Shown: positions 1 through 9,111, counted from the first letter of the stretch. The stretch is DNA of 64,000 bases from JANQKX01 sp039028695 (GCA_039028695.1 JBCCHN010000004.1:1-64000), one strand, 5' to 3'. Made by a program: numbers and translations. The notes: generated by a model from the letters alone, not told the origin.

Positions 1-699
1 ATCCAGGGCGGACACGTCGACGCGGCGGTGAGGAGCCGCCTGACTACCGTCGAGCAAAACCTTGGCGCCCGCTTCATGGGCAAGGCGGATGACCTCTTTT
101 ACCGGCACAATCGTGCCCAGGGCGTTGGAGACGTGGGTGACGGCGACCAGCTTTGTGCGATCCGTCAACAAGGCCTCATAGGCCGCCACATCGAAGTTGC
201 CCAACTCGTCGATGGGGACCACTTTTATGGTGATGTCGATTTGATCGCGCAGCAGCTGCCACGGCACGATGTTGGAGTGGTGCTCCATCACCGTTAGGAT
301 TACCTCGTCGCCCGCTTTCAAAAAGCCGCGGCCATAGCTTGAGGCCACCAGATTGATAGCCTCGGTAGTACCGCGGGTGAAGGTAATTTCATCCGAGGAA
401 CCGGCACCGATGAAGCCGGCAACCGTCTCGCGGGCTTGCTCGAAAAGCTCGGTCACCTCTTGGCCCAAGCAATGGGCGCCGCGGTGCACATTCGAATAGC
501 TGTTGCGGTAAAGCTGATCCATGGCCGCGAGCACCTGATTGGGCTTTTGTGCCGAGGCCGCACTGTCCAGATAAACCAGGCGCTCGCCGTGCACCTTGCG
601 TGACAAAATGGGAAAGTCAGCACGCACTGCGGCCAAATCGAAGGCCAGCGTCGAGTTGGCGCCGGCGCCGAGCTTTGCCGCAGAAGGGGAGCTGTTCAT
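1..699 (-). CDS. sufS: Cysteine desulfurase SufS, N-terminal 233 residues (cut by window edge)
   Basis: This PLP enzyme removes sulfur from cysteine and hands it to the SufBCD scaffold. The minus strand reads from ATG at 699 in an unbroken frame to base 1, giving 233 of about 410 residues. The visible part has the typical N-terminus (LVYLDSAASAQKP), the segment SYSNVHRGAH and the family block VMEHHSNIVPWQ; the PLP lysine and catalytic cysteine lie beyond the edge. AAGGA stands 6 bases before the ATG. It follows sufD by 40 nt as the last visible gene of sufR-BCDS. The order and the SufS-type N-terminus separate it from the housekeeping desulfurase IscS. Confidence 0.95.
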   Translation of the reverse strand, partial: MNSSPSAAKLGAGANSTLAFDLAAVRADFPILSRKVHGERLVYLDSAASAQKPNQVLAAMDQLYRNSYSNVHRGAHCLGQEVTELFEQARETVAGFIGAGSSDEITFTRGTTEAINLVASSYGRGFLKAGDEVILTVMEHHSNIVPWQLLRDQIDITIKVVPIDELGNFDVAAYEALLTDRTKLVAVTHVSNALGTIVPVKEVIRLAHEAGAKVLLDGSQAAPHRRVDVSALD

Positions 700-739
700 C
701 GGGAGTCCTTAAGTTCTTGTCCGTCGTCTTTTTGGTGTA

Positions 740-2071
740 TCAAGTGTCCGCTAGCCAGTGGCCGATCGAGGTCATTAGGGCAGGGCAAAGGCCCTCGGCG
801 GCGATGGCTTGAATGGCCTCGGCCAGGAAGGCTTCGATCAAAATGGAGCGGGCCCGTTCTTCGGGGATACCCCGAGCTCGAAGATAAAAAAGAGCCTCTT
901 GGTCCAGGTCCCCAGCGGTCGCGCCATGACTGCAGAGAACATCATCGGCGTAGATCTCCAATTCTGGCTTGGCGTCTATTTCCGCCTCGTTGGAGAGCAA
1001 AAGAACCTTGGAGAGTTGATGCCCATTGGTTTGTTGCGCATCCTTGTGGACCACAATGCGGCCTTGAAAGACGGCACGGGCCTGGTCGTCAATTACCCCT
1101 TTGAAAGTCTCCCGACAGGAAGTGTGGGGAACCATGTGATCGATGATGGTTGTATTGTCGCAGTGCTGGCGGCCGCGCATCAGATAGGCGCCATTCAAAT
1201 GGCATTCCGACCCTTCACCGGCCAAACGCACGGAAACTTCATTGCGAGACAGTTTCGCACCTAGAGATAGGGTGAAAGAGTCATAGGAGGCGTTGCGTTC
1301 CAGCTGTGAGGAAATAGTTGAGAGGTGATAGTTACCCAGGCCCTCGTTCTGTAGCTTGTAATGCCGCAAGAGTGCATCCTGCCCAAGGGATATATTGGTC
1401 ACCGAGTTGGCAAAGCTCTCACCATCGTCCAGGCCCTGATAGTGCTCGATGACCGTAGCCTGGGCGCCCGGTTCAAGAACCATGAAATTGCGGGCATGAA
1501 CGGAGAAAGCTTGGGGCGTTGCAGCACTTAGGTTCAAAATCTCCACGGGCTCGTGGAGGGTCACGCCTTTTTCGATGTGCAGCACGTAGCCGGTGCTCAT
1601 GAGGGCAGTGTTCAAGGACACCATAGGCTGATGGATTTCCCGCTGCAAAGAGTTGGCAAACCATTGTTCAAACCGTTCTGGGTGCTGGTCTGCGAGCTGT
1701 TCAAAAGGCAACAAAGTCACGCCGGCCGGCAAGTTCTCGAAGGAACTAAGGTCCAGACGCAACCGGCCATTCACAAAGGTCATAAGAAAACAGCCGCTGG
1801 CGCCCGGCATCAGACGGGGCGCGTGGTCAATGCTGATCTGTCCAGCGATGCTATTAGCTGGTTTGAAGTTGCAAGCGGATAAGCTGTGCAGATTGGTATA
1901 TTTCCAACTCTCATCACGCAGCGTTGGAAGCCCTGTTCCGGCAAAGGCGTCCATGGCCGCAGTGCGCAGGTCCTTCATCCAAGGGAGATCCTGACCGGGC
2001 AGGTGGTCCCTTAAGGACAGGAACTCGTCCTGGTAGCGGCTCGTATCCGGCGTCGTGGTTTGAATGTTCAT
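740..2071 (-). CDS. sufD: Fe-S cluster assembly protein SufD
   Basis: SufD pairs with SufB and the ATPase SufC in the SufBC2D scaffold that builds Fe-S clusters in the cytoplasm. The 443-residue protein has the usual layout: a variable N-terminal helical part and a right-handed beta-helix core, with the C-terminal family stretch CSHGATAGDLDQEALFYL and the ending RGIPEERARSIL. The frame is open further upstream to 2134 inside sufC, but the ATG at 2071 (MNIQTTTPDTSRYQ) starts 19 nt after the sufC stop and gives a normal length, so I chose it. It belongs to the suf operon. Confidence 0.93.
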   Translation of the reverse strand: MNIQTTTPDTSRYQDEFLSLRDHLPGQDLPWMKDLRTAAMDAFAGTGLPTLRDESWKYTNLHSLSACNFKPANSIAGQISIDHAPRLMPGASGCFLMTFVNGRLRLDLSSFENLPAGVTLLPFEQLADQHPERFEQWFANSLQREIHQPMVSLNTALMSTGYVLHIEKGVTLHEPVEILNLSAATPQAFSVHARNFMVLEPGAQATVIEHYQGLDDGESFANSVTNISLGQDALLRHYKLQNEGLGNYHLSTISSQLERNASYDSFTLSLGAKLSRNEVSVRLAGEGSECHLNGAYLMRGRQHCDNTTIIDHMVPHTSCRETFKGVIDDQARAVFQGRIVVHKDAQQTNGHQLSKVLLLSNEAEIDAKPELEIYADDVLCSHGATAGDLDQEALFYLRARGIPEERARSILIEAFLAEAIQAIAAEGLCPALMTSIGHWLADT

Positions 2072-2090
2072 CTGGGCGACGTATTTCCGC

Positions 2091-2840
2091 TTATGCCGCT
2101 GTACCGAGGTAACCGGCATAGCCGTTTTGTTCAAGCTCCAAAGCTAACTCTTTACCGCCAGAGCGGGCGATGCGGCCGTGGGCCAACACGTGCACATGGT
2201 CGGGCACAATATAGTTCAGCAATCTTTGATAGTGAGTGATGACCAGCAAGGCATTGTCAGGTGAGCGCAGTTGATTCACGCTTTCCGCCACCACGCGCAA
2301 GGCATCGATATCCAGGCCACTATCCGTCTCGTCTAGGATGGCCAGCGCGGGGTTGAGCACCGCCATTTGCAGGGCTTCGTTTCGCTTCTTTTCGCCGCCC
2401 GAGTAGCCCACGTTGACTTGCCTCTTCAGCAATTCATCGGAAAAGCCTAACTCCTTCGTCTTTTGCCTGAGCATTTTGACGAATTGCATGGCATCCAATT
2501 CCTCTTCGCCCCGATAGCGACGTACGGAATTGACGGCCTCCTTTAGGAATGTGGTATTGGGGACGCCTGGGATCTCCACGGGGTATTGAAAGGCCAGAAA
2601 AACGCCCTCACCGGCCCGCTCTTCGGGAGCCAAGCTCAACAAATCGCGGCCCTTGTAGAGCACTTCACCGTCCACCGCCTCGTAGCCATCCCGACCGGTC
2701 AAAAGGTAGGAAAGGGTAGACTTCCCCGACCCATTAGGACCCATGATGGCATGGACTTCGCCAGCTTTTATCGAAAGGTCCAGGCCCTTCAAAATTTCCT
2801 TGCCGTCCACCGTGGCGCGAAGGTTCTTAATCTCGAGCAT
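2091..2840 (-). CDS. sufC: Fe-S assembly ATPase SufC
   Basis: SufC is the ABC-type ATPase of the SufBC2D complex; it is soluble and not a transporter. The 249 residues show the Walker A motif GPNGSGKST at 34-42, the SufC-specific signature SGGEKKR at 147-153 followed by NE, and the Walker B region LAILDE at 166-171 followed by TDSGLDIDA. Length and motifs match the family well. It starts at ATG 2840, 32 nt after sufB, and is followed by sufD after 19 nt. Confidence 0.97.
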   Translation of the reverse strand: MLEIKNLRATVDGKEILKGLDLSIKAGEVHAIMGPNGSGKSTLSYLLTGRDGYEAVDGEVLYKGRDLLSLAPEERAGEGVFLAFQYPVEIPGVPNTTFLKEAVNSVRRYRGEEELDAMQFVKMLRQKTKELGFSDELLKRQVNVGYSGGEKKRNEALQMAVLNPALAILDETDSGLDIDALRVVAESVNQLRSPDNALLVITHYQRLLNYIVPDHVHVLAHGRIARSGGKELALELEQNGYAGYLGTAA

Positions 2841-2872
2841 TAAAATCGAACTCCAACTTCTCGGCTCTTTCG

Positions 2873-4330
2873 CTAGCCGACGCTGCCTTCCAAGGAAATT
2901 CCCACAAGCTTTTGCGCTTCAACGGCAAATTCCATAGGAAGCTGTTGCAGCACTTCCCGGCAAAAGCCGTTCACCACCAAGGCAACGGCGTCTTCCTCGC
3001 CGATCCCACGCTGGCGGCAGTAAAAGAGCTGATCCTCGCTGATGCGCGAGGTGGTTGCCTCATGCTCCACCTGGGCACCGCGGTTCTTACTTTCAATGTA
3101 GGGCACGGTATGGGCGCCGCATTGATCGCCGATTAACAGCGAGTCACATTGGGTAAAATTACGGGCGCCATTGGCGCGGGCACTCATGTGGACCAGACCT
3201 CGATAGGTACTTTGAGAGCGGCCAGCAGAAATGCCCTTAGCGATAATGCGCGAGCGGGTATTTTTACCCAGATGGATCATCTTGGTACCCGTATCCGCCT
3301 GTTGGCAGTTGTTGGTGATGGCGATGGAATAAAACTCGCCAACCGAATTGTCGCCTTGAAGGATGCAGCTTGGGTATTTCCAAGTGATCGCCGAGCCGGT
3401 TTCAACCTGGGTCCAGGATATTTTCGAGTTACGACCCCGACAGGCACCCCGTTTGGTCACGAAGTTATAGATGCCGCCGACCCCGTTCTCATCGCCGGGA
3501 TACCAGTTTTGCACGGTGGAGTATTTAATTTCCGCATCGTCCAAGGCAACCAATTCCACAACAGCGGCATGGAGTTGATTTTCATCCCGCATGGGCGCCG
3601 TGCAACCCTCCAGGTAACTGACGTAGGAGCCTTCGTCGGCGATGATCAAGGTACGCTCGAACTGTCCGGTATTTTGCGCGTTGATGCGGAAATAAGTCGA
3701 GAGCTCCATGGGGCACCGCACCCCTTTGGGGATGTAGACGAATGACCCGTCCGTGAAGACCGCGGCGTTCAGGCAGGCATGTTTGTTATCGCCAAATGGC
3801 ACCACCGAGCCGAGATACTTTTTAACCAGCTCAGGATGGTTCTGCACAGCTTCTGAAATGGAGCAGAATATCACTCCCACTTCTTCCAGATTCTTCTTGA
3901 AGGTGGTGGCGACCGAGACACTATCGAACACCGCATCCACGGCGACGCCCGCCAGCATTTCCTGCTCCCGCAAGGGAATGCCTAGTTTTTCGTACGTCTC
4001 GAGCAGTTTGGGATCAACCTCATCCAGGCTTTTCGGGCCGTCCTCCTTGGATTTGGGGGCTGAATAGTAGTAGGTGTCCTGGTAGTTTATGGGTGGGAAT
4101 TCCACTTTTGCCCACTGGGGTTCAGGCATATCAAGCCAGCGCTGGTAGGCCTTGAGACGGCGCTCAAGCAGCCATTCGGGCTCATTTTTCTTGGCGGAAA
4201 TGAAGCGTACAATATCTTCATTCAGCCCCATGGGGGCCGTCTCGGTCTCGATATCCGTAACAAAACCATATTTATAACGGTCATCCGCGACGGCACGGAC
4301 TTGTTCCACCGTTTCCACCGTGGCTACCAT
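2873..4330 (-). CDS. sufB: Fe-S cluster assembly protein SufB
   Basis: SufB is the scaffold subunit on which the nascent cluster forms with sulfur from SufS. The 485-residue product carries family blocks such as YIPKGVRCPMELSTYFRIN and the C-terminal segment IGDQCGAHTVPYIESKN, ending with LFYCRQRGIGEEDA. Length is normal. It is the first structural gene of the operon, 44 nt after the Rrf2-type regulator, with a GGGAGAG ribosome site just before the ATG. Confidence 0.97.
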   Translation of the reverse strand: MVATVETVEQVRAVADDRYKYGFVTDIETETAPMGLNEDIVRFISAKKNEPEWLLERRLKAYQRWLDMPEPQWAKVEFPPINYQDTYYYSAPKSKEDGPKSLDEVDPKLLETYEKLGIPLREQEMLAGVAVDAVFDSVSVATTFKKNLEEVGVIFCSISEAVQNHPELVKKYLGSVVPFGDNKHACLNAAVFTDGSFVYIPKGVRCPMELSTYFRINAQNTGQFERTLIIADEGSYVSYLEGCTAPMRDENQLHAAVVELVALDDAEIKYSTVQNWYPGDENGVGGIYNFVTKRGACRGRNSKISWTQVETGSAITWKYPSCILQGDNSVGEFYSIAITNNCQQADTGTKMIHLGKNTRSRIIAKGISAGRSQSTYRGLVHMSARANGARNFTQCDSLLIGDQCGAHTVPYIESKNRGAQVEHEATTSRISEDQLFYCRQRGIGEEDAVALVVNGFCREVLQQLPMEFAVEAQKLVGISLEGSVG

Positions 4331-4374
4331 TAAACTCTCCCACTCACACGATACATCTTACTTACTCACTACTC

Positions 4375-4836
4375 TTATGCAGAGGAAGCGCGCAGCGCTT
4401 GTCCCTCCGATGGGGCTTTGGGCGCGGGCAAGGATGCGACCGCTAGTTCGGCTAAAGATACCTTTTCCAAGGCTTGCTGTATGGTTTGGTTGACCTGGTT
4501 CCAGTGCCCGTTCAAAGGGCAATGGGATTCGGCCTCGCAGGTCTCGTTGGCCCCGTGGACGCAGGCCGTCAAAGCGATTGGACCCTCAAGCGCCTGGATG
4601 ATGTCGGAGACCGAAATCTCCGACGCCTCCCGGCTCAAGCTGTATCCGCCGGTTGCGCCGCGGTGAGACACCACCAAATCCGCCTTGCACAGGGCATTTA
4701 AGATTTTGGCCACTGTTGGTAGGGGCAAAAGGGTGTCCTGAGCCAATTCGGGCGCCTTGTGCACCTTGGCCTGGCGGGTTGCCATCTGTGACAAGACGAC
4801 GACCGCGTAATCTGTCAAACGGTTCAGCCTGAACAT
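4375..4836 (-). CDS. Rrf2-family Fe-S responsive regulator of the suf operon
   Basis: This 153-residue Rrf2 protein probably senses Fe-S status and controls the suf operon it heads. It begins MFRLNRLTDYA, the standard Rrf2 winged-helix start, with the recognition region LPLPTVAKILNALCKADLV and wing HRGATGGYSLSR. Three cysteines at 92, 100 and 106 can hold a cluster; the spacing is CX7CX5C, where E. coli IscR has CX5CX5C. The frame opens earlier at TTG 4848, but ATG 4836 has GAGG six bases upstream. It matches the SUF-linked alphaproteobacterial subgroup (often called SufR or IscR). The cluster-binding role is inferred. Confidence 0.88.
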   Translation of the reverse strand: MFRLNRLTDYAVVVLSQMATRQAKVHKAPELAQDTLLPLPTVAKILNALCKADLVVSHRGATGGYSLSREASEISVSDIIQALEGPIALTACVHGANETCEAESHCPLNGHWNQVNQTIQQALEKVSLAELAVASLPAPKAPSEGQALRASSA

Positions 4837-4867
4837 GCCCAACCTCAATCCTTACTGATTTAGTATA
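4837..4867 (-). promoter_or_regulatory. Probable -10 element and small dyad upstream of the suf regulator
   Basis: Reading the minus strand, a TATACT box at 4867-4862 lies about 25 bases before the regulator ATG. It overlaps a short dyad TACT-N5-AGTA, a possible autoregulatory site. No convincing -35 box is seen at the right spacing, which would fit an activator-dependent or weak promoter. The assignment is inference from position. Confidence 0.35.
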
Positions 4868-5039
4868 GATTAATTACGGCAATTGCCGACAGAATCAAGG
4901 GGGCGATCAAGAAAAAATGTCGCGCCGACGTCACAAGGTAGCGAAAATGCCAAGTGATCCATGGCGTTACGCGAACGCGGGGGGTATAACAGGCCACGAG
5001 GTGATAAACAAATAAAAGCGCGGGGGAGGCGCAGTTTTT

Positions 5040-5702
5040 ATGCCGATCGAGAGCCAAGGCAATCGGTTTCCGGATCTTCAGTGCCAGGAGATTTCCCACC
5101 CTATTGTGCAACATAAACTCTCGCGGATGCGTGACAAGGTGACGCAATCGCAGGAGTTTCGGACCCTTTTGCGGGAAATCTCCTTTTTGCTGGCTTACGA
5201 GGTCTTGCGGGACTTGCCGGTAAAGCAGGTGGAGGTGGAAACACCTTTGACCACAGCCCTTTTCCCGGTTCTGGAGCATCCCGAGCCTTGTCTGATCTCG
5301 GTTCTGCGGGCTGGAAACGGATTGTTGGAAGGGCTTTTGGATCTAATGCCTTCGGCTTGTGTGGGTCATGTGGGGCTCTATCGGGATCCTGTTACTCTTA
5401 AAGCCATTGAGTACTATTTCAAGGTCCCTAGCGATTTATCCGGCCGTCCCCTTGTGGTGGTGGATCCCATGCTGGCCACCGGTCATACTTCGGTGGCCGC
5501 CGTCGATAAGCTGAAAGCGGCGGGTGCGAATGATATCCGCTTTTTATGCTTGGTGGCGGCGCCGGAAGGCATTCGAGAACTCAATAAATTCCACCCGGAT
5601 GTGCGGGTTTTTGCCGCCGCAATCGATGAAAAGCTGAACGAGAAGGGCTATATCATGCCTGGGCTCGGCGATGCGGGTGACCGGATTTACGGCACCACCT
5701 AG
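5040..5702 (+). CDS. upp: Uracil phosphoribosyltransferase
   Basis: Upp salvages uracil by joining it to PRPP to give UMP. The 220-residue protein has the family segment CLISVLRAGNGLLEGLL at about 84-100, the PRPP-binding loop VDPMLATGHT at 141-150 and the C-terminal uracil-binding region GYIMPGLGDAGDRIYGT. Length is slightly above the usual 208-215. A strong GGGGGAGG ribosome site sits about 10 bases before the ATG. It is transcribed away from the suf operon. Confidence 0.95.
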   Translation: MPIESQGNRFPDLQCQEISHPIVQHKLSRMRDKVTQSQEFRTLLREISFLLAYEVLRDLPVKQVEVETPLTTALFPVLEHPEPCLISVLRAGNGLLEGLLDLMPSACVGHVGLYRDPVTLKAIEYYFKVPSDLSGRPLVVVDPMLATGHTSVAAVDKLKAAGANDIRFLCLVAAPEGIRELNKFHPDVRVFAAAIDEKLNEKGYIMPGLGDAGDRIYGTT

Positions 5703-5763
5703 GTTGTTGTGAAGGGTCGCAAAATAGGGACTTTCGTTAGTTTGTTAGGGGTGACGCGAAGAT

Positions 5764-7122
5764 TTGAGTGGCTGGTTTAAGAAGGCCTTCAGGGCCCTCA
5801 ATCCACAACTGGAGCCAGGAATTGCCCAGGCTTTTCAGGAAGCCGAGCAAGCCGGCCTGAAAATCGCCATCAAGGGCCGTTTGGTCGCCTTGGTGTTAAT
5901 GGGCCTTTTCTTAGTCCTAACCCGATCCCAAGATCCGCAACGCGTTATCGAATTTTCCTTGGCCTTGGCGTTTTTTTGTCTCCTGGGATTGGGTCATTTC
6001 TGGCTCATCGGCTCGCCCCACGACCGTCCTTGGGTGAAATACATCTTTGTCACCATCGACTTTGCCGCTCTGTCTTTTTTGATTGCTAGTCAGCCCCTGT
6101 TGGATACCGTGGATCTGCCTCAGGTCATTACCTTCCGAAACGCCATTTTTCCCTTTTATTTTGTTATTCTTGGGGTTGCCGCCTTCAGCTTTTCGCCAGG
6201 TCTGGTCTTGTGGTCCGGTTTGGTGGGGGTGGCAGGTTGGCTCGGTGCCTTCGTCTGGTCAATCCGCGATATGGCCGTCACATACGACTGGACGGATATC
6301 GGGCCCTATCCCACGACGGAGCACTTTTCCGACATCTTCCTAAGCCCGAACTTTGTTGGCACGGGAAGCCGCATCCAGGAATCCTTAGCCTTTTTTGTGG
6401 TGGCGGTTTTAATTGCCGCTGTCATGTGGCGGGCGCGTCGAACCGTGCAGAAACAACTCGAGTCTGAGGCGCAACAGCGCCAAATCACTGAGATTTTCGG
6501 CAAGTATGTGCCCAAGCAAATCGCCGATGCCTTGATTGCCGACCAGGGTCTTTTGGAGCCCATTGAGCGACCGGCAACGGTCATGTTTTTGGATATTGCC
6601 GGTTTTACCAAGCTGACCGAGGCGGCCGGTCCGAAAAAGGTCGTGCCGGCCCTCAACGCCTTTTTTGACGGGGCGGGGGAAATCATCGGCCACTACAAAG
6701 GGGTCGTTACCCAATTCCAGGGGGATGCCATCATGGCGACCTTTAATCTACCCCTTGAGGACTTGGCGCATGCCCAAAACGCCGTTCAGGCAGGCCGTGA
6801 GATTACCCGCCTGGTTCAGGAAACCGAGTTTGAGGGACTACGGTTTCGTGTCCGGATCGGTATCAGCACCGGACCGGTTCTCGCGGGCAGTGTGGGCAGT
6901 CGAGGTCGGCAAAATTACACGGTCTATGGCGACAACGTTAACTTAGCGGCTCGCTTGGAAGCATTGAACAAAGACTACCAGACCGATGTTCTGATCGATG
7001 CGGCCACTCATCAGCGTTTGGAAGGCATTGAGTGCCGCGAGATCGGGCAGATCAGCGTGCGCGGCTTCAGCGGCGATGTGGCGGTTTTTTCTCCGTCGGA
7101 AAAATCTGCACCGGCGAAATGA
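5764..7122 (+). CDS. Membrane-bound class III adenylate/guanylate cyclase
   Basis: This protein probably makes cAMP or cGMP. Residues 38-230 contain about six hydrophobic segments (roughly 38-54, 62-83, 93-109, 130-148, 149-168, 207-224). A linker with the FGKYVP motif leads into a cytoplasmic class III catalytic domain. Metal aspartates are D277 (FLDIAG) and D321 (QGDAIMA), and the transition-state motif NVNLAAR is present after YTVYGD. The only start compatible with the membrane part is TTG 5764, because an in-frame stop lies at 5752; the ribosome site (AGGGGTGACG) is rather far. The membrane part may sense a signal; substrate specificity cannot be read safely. Confidence 0.88.
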   Translation: MSGWFKKAFRALNPQLEPGIAQAFQEAEQAGLKIAIKGRLVALVLMGLFLVLTRSQDPQRVIEFSLALAFFCLLGLGHFWLIGSPHDRPWVKYIFVTIDFAALSFLIASQPLLDTVDLPQVITFRNAIFPFYFVILGVAAFSFSPGLVLWSGLVGVAGWLGAFVWSIRDMAVTYDWTDIGPYPTTEHFSDIFLSPNFVGTGSRIQESLAFFVVAVLIAAVMWRARRTVQKQLESEAQQRQITEIFGKYVPKQIADALIADQGLLEPIERPATVMFLDIAGFTKLTEAAGPKKVVPALNAFFDGAGEIIGHYKGVVTQFQGDAIMATFNLPLEDLAHAQNAVQAGREITRLVQETEFEGLRFRVRIGISTGPVLAGSVGSRGRQNYTVYGDNVNLAARLEALNKDYQTDVLIDAATHQRLEGIECREIGQISVRGFSGDVAVFSPSEKSAPAK

Positions 7123-7128
7123 TTTGGA

Positions 7129-8370
7129 TCAAAGATAGGAGTCTTCCAGGGGGCAATCGGTGAGAAGCACCGGACCCTGGTCGGTGATCAGCACCGGTTG
7201 CTCTAGCTTTACGCCCTCCGGGCCGTTTTCAGCCCCGACGTAAGATTCCATGCAAATCACCATGCCGGCTTCGAAGTGGCCGTCGTGGCCGCCTTGGTCG
7301 GCGTCTTCCGGATAAAGAATGAAGGGATATTCCACCGCCAGGCCGCAGCCGTGAAGCAGGTCTGCGTAGCGATTGGCCAAATAGGGCTCGGGCAAGACAA
7401 AGGCCTTTTCGGAGAATTCCCGAAAGGTGACGCCGGGCCTGAGCAGCTCGATGTTATGCTGAAGCTGCCGGTTGGAGAGGGCATAGATCCGGCGCTGGGC
7501 ATCGCTGGGCTTTTGATCGCCCATCACCCAACTACGGGACATGTCGGCATAAAAGCCGTAAGGACCAATGAGGTCCGTATCAAAGGAGAGCAGGTCGCCT
7601 TTTTCCATGACCCGGTCAGCGGTTTCTTGAAACCAGGGATTGGTACGCGGACCCGAGGTTAAAAGCCGGGTTTCCATATATTCCCCACCCCGGGCCACGT
7701 TTTCCTTGGCCAAAATCGCCAAGGCATCTGATTCGCGCAGGCCTGGCTTGAGCTGGGCCTTGAGGCTTGCGACCGCATCGGCACAGGCATCCTTGGCGTG
7801 GCGTAGGGCATAGATTTCCTCGTGGGATTTGATGGCGCGGGCGTGTTCCATGAGCCCTTTACCGTCTTGGAGTTGAAGGTCCCCCTCCAGTAACGCCTGG
7901 ACCGCAAGATAGTCGGCCCGGTCGACGGCCACGCGCCGGTTGCCGCCGCCATGGGTTGTCACTAGGTCCAAGATGTCTTGGGCCCAAAGCCTAGCGAAAT
8001 CACGATTGCGTTCCCCCACCACCAGGTAATCCCAGGTGAGGGACGGGCGAATCTCATCAATGCCCTCCAAGCCCTTGGCCAGATGGAAACCCGTCGGCAA
8101 CTCGAAAAGGACCAAAGGGCCGCCGTTGGCCAGGTAGGCATAGCGGCAAAGGTTGTGCATGGTCCAAACCTGCATATTCCGACTGCCGGTGGCATAGCGA
8201 ATGTTGATGGGGTCGCAGAGCAGCAATCCTGCCAGGTCGCGTTTTTGAAGCTGCTCTCGGACCCGCTGTAGTCGATAGCGGCGGATTTCCGCCTCGTCCA
8301 CATGGTCTTTATTCGCTCGATCCGCGGGTGTCCAATCCGGCTGAACTTTACTGTGTGGCTGTTCTTCCAT
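7129..8370 (-). CDS. M24-fold metalloenzyme of the DddP type, catalytic Asp replaced
   Basis: The 413-residue protein has the creatinase/aminopeptidase P (M24) fold and is most like DddP, the enzyme that cleaves dimethylsulfoniopropionate to DMS and acrylate. It shares the blocks NIRYATGSRNMQVW and TSGPRTNPWFQE. The six metal ligands known in DddP (D295, D297, D307, H371, E406, E421) map to D264, D266, D276, H340, E375 and E390 with identical spacing. The residue at the place of the DddP base Asp377 is V346, so lyase activity is doubtful. ATG 8370 was chosen; an upstream TTG at 8409 has no ribosome site. It lies 42 nt behind the transporter ATPase gene, so its substrate may be what the importer brings in. 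A peptidase role is also possible. Confidence 0.75.
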   Translation of the reverse strand: MEEQPHSKVQPDWTPADRANKDHVDEAEIRRYRLQRVREQLQKRDLAGLLLCDPINIRYATGSRNMQVWTMHNLCRYAYLANGGPLVLFELPTGFHLAKGLEGIDEIRPSLTWDYLVVGERNRDFARLWAQDILDLVTTHGGGNRRVAVDRADYLAVQALLEGDLQLQDGKGLMEHARAIKSHEEIYALRHAKDACADAVASLKAQLKPGLRESDALAILAKENVARGGEYMETRLLTSGPRTNPWFQETADRVMEKGDLLSFDTDLIGPYGFYADMSRSWVMGDQKPSDAQRRIYALSNRQLQHNIELLRPGVTFREFSEKAFVLPEPYLANRYADLLHGCGLAVEYPFILYPEDADQGGHDGHFEAGMVICMESYVGAENGPEGVKLEQPVLITDQGPVLLTDCPLEDSYL

Positions 8371-8412
8371 TCTGCCCCGGCCTAAATAGAAAACTGGTCT
8401 CGACCCCAAATA

Positions 8413-9111
8413 CTAAACGCCCAGGTAGGTATCGACGGTTTCCGCCTGCGCGGTAAGTTCTGAGGAACTGCCCTGCCAAACAATTTGGCCCTTTTCTAAG
8501 ATAAAGTGACGGTCTGCGATCGCGGTCAAGGCCGAAATGTTTTTGTCGATGACCAGGATCGACTGCCCTTGCGCTTTGAGCTGGTCTAGAATCCGCCAAA
8601 TCTCCGCGCGGATCAAAGGCGCCAGGCCCTCGGTCGCTTCGTCCAGAATAAGGAGCTTGGGGTTGGTCATGAGGGCCCGGGCGATGGCCAGCATCTGTTG
8701 CTCGCCGCCGGAGAGCTGATTTCCATAGCCTTGGCGGCGATCCGAGAGGACCGGAAAAAGCTCGAAGATCTTATTCTCGTTCCAATAGCCTCGACCTCGT
8801 GGTCGCGCGGTGGCGGTTAGATTTTCCCAAACGGTTAGGTTTGGAAAGATGCGCCGTCCTTCGGGCACGAGGCCAAGGCCCGCTTGAGCAACGCGGTAGG
8901 CGGGGAGGCCTGCGATTTTTCGTCCATCAAAGGTAATCTCGCCGGCGGAAGGCGTCAGTTGCCCCATGATGGTGCGGACCGTGGTGGTCTTGCCCATGCC
9001 GTTACGGCCGAGAAGGGACACGACTTGTCCTCCTTCCACCCTGAGACTTAAGCCTTGGAGCACTCGACTTTCCCCATAGCCGGCCACAATTTGGTCCACC
9101 GTGAGCATCAT
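8413..9111 (-). CDS. livF: LIV-type ABC transporter ATPase (LivF)
   Basis: This is the second ATPase of a branched-chain amino acid/amide type importer. The 232 residues show Walker A GRNGMGKTT at 35-43, signature LSGGEQQM and Walker B LLILDEATEGLAP, which marks the LivF subgroup. Its ATGATG start overlaps the livG stop (ATGA-type coupling). The substrate cannot be told from the ATPase. Confidence 0.92.
   Translation of the reverse strand: MMLTVDQIVAGYGESRVLQGLSLRVEGGQVVSLLGRNGMGKTTTVRTIMGQLTPSAGEITFDGRKIAGLPAYRVAQAGLGLVPEGRRIFPNLTVWENLTATARPRGRGYWNENKIFELFPVLSDRRQGYGNQLSGGEQQMLAIARALMTNPKLLILDEATEGLAPLIRAEIWRILDQLKAQGQSILVIDKNISALTAIADRHFILEKGQIVWQGSSSELTAQAETVDTYLGV

Noticed and set aside
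3149..3745. 198-codon plus-strand open frame inside sufB
   Set aside because: Antisense to conserved sufB blocks, so a shadow.
7129..8370. Calling the M24-fold gene dddP outright
   Set aside because: The catalytic base position is Val, so I keep it as DddP-like with unknown activity.
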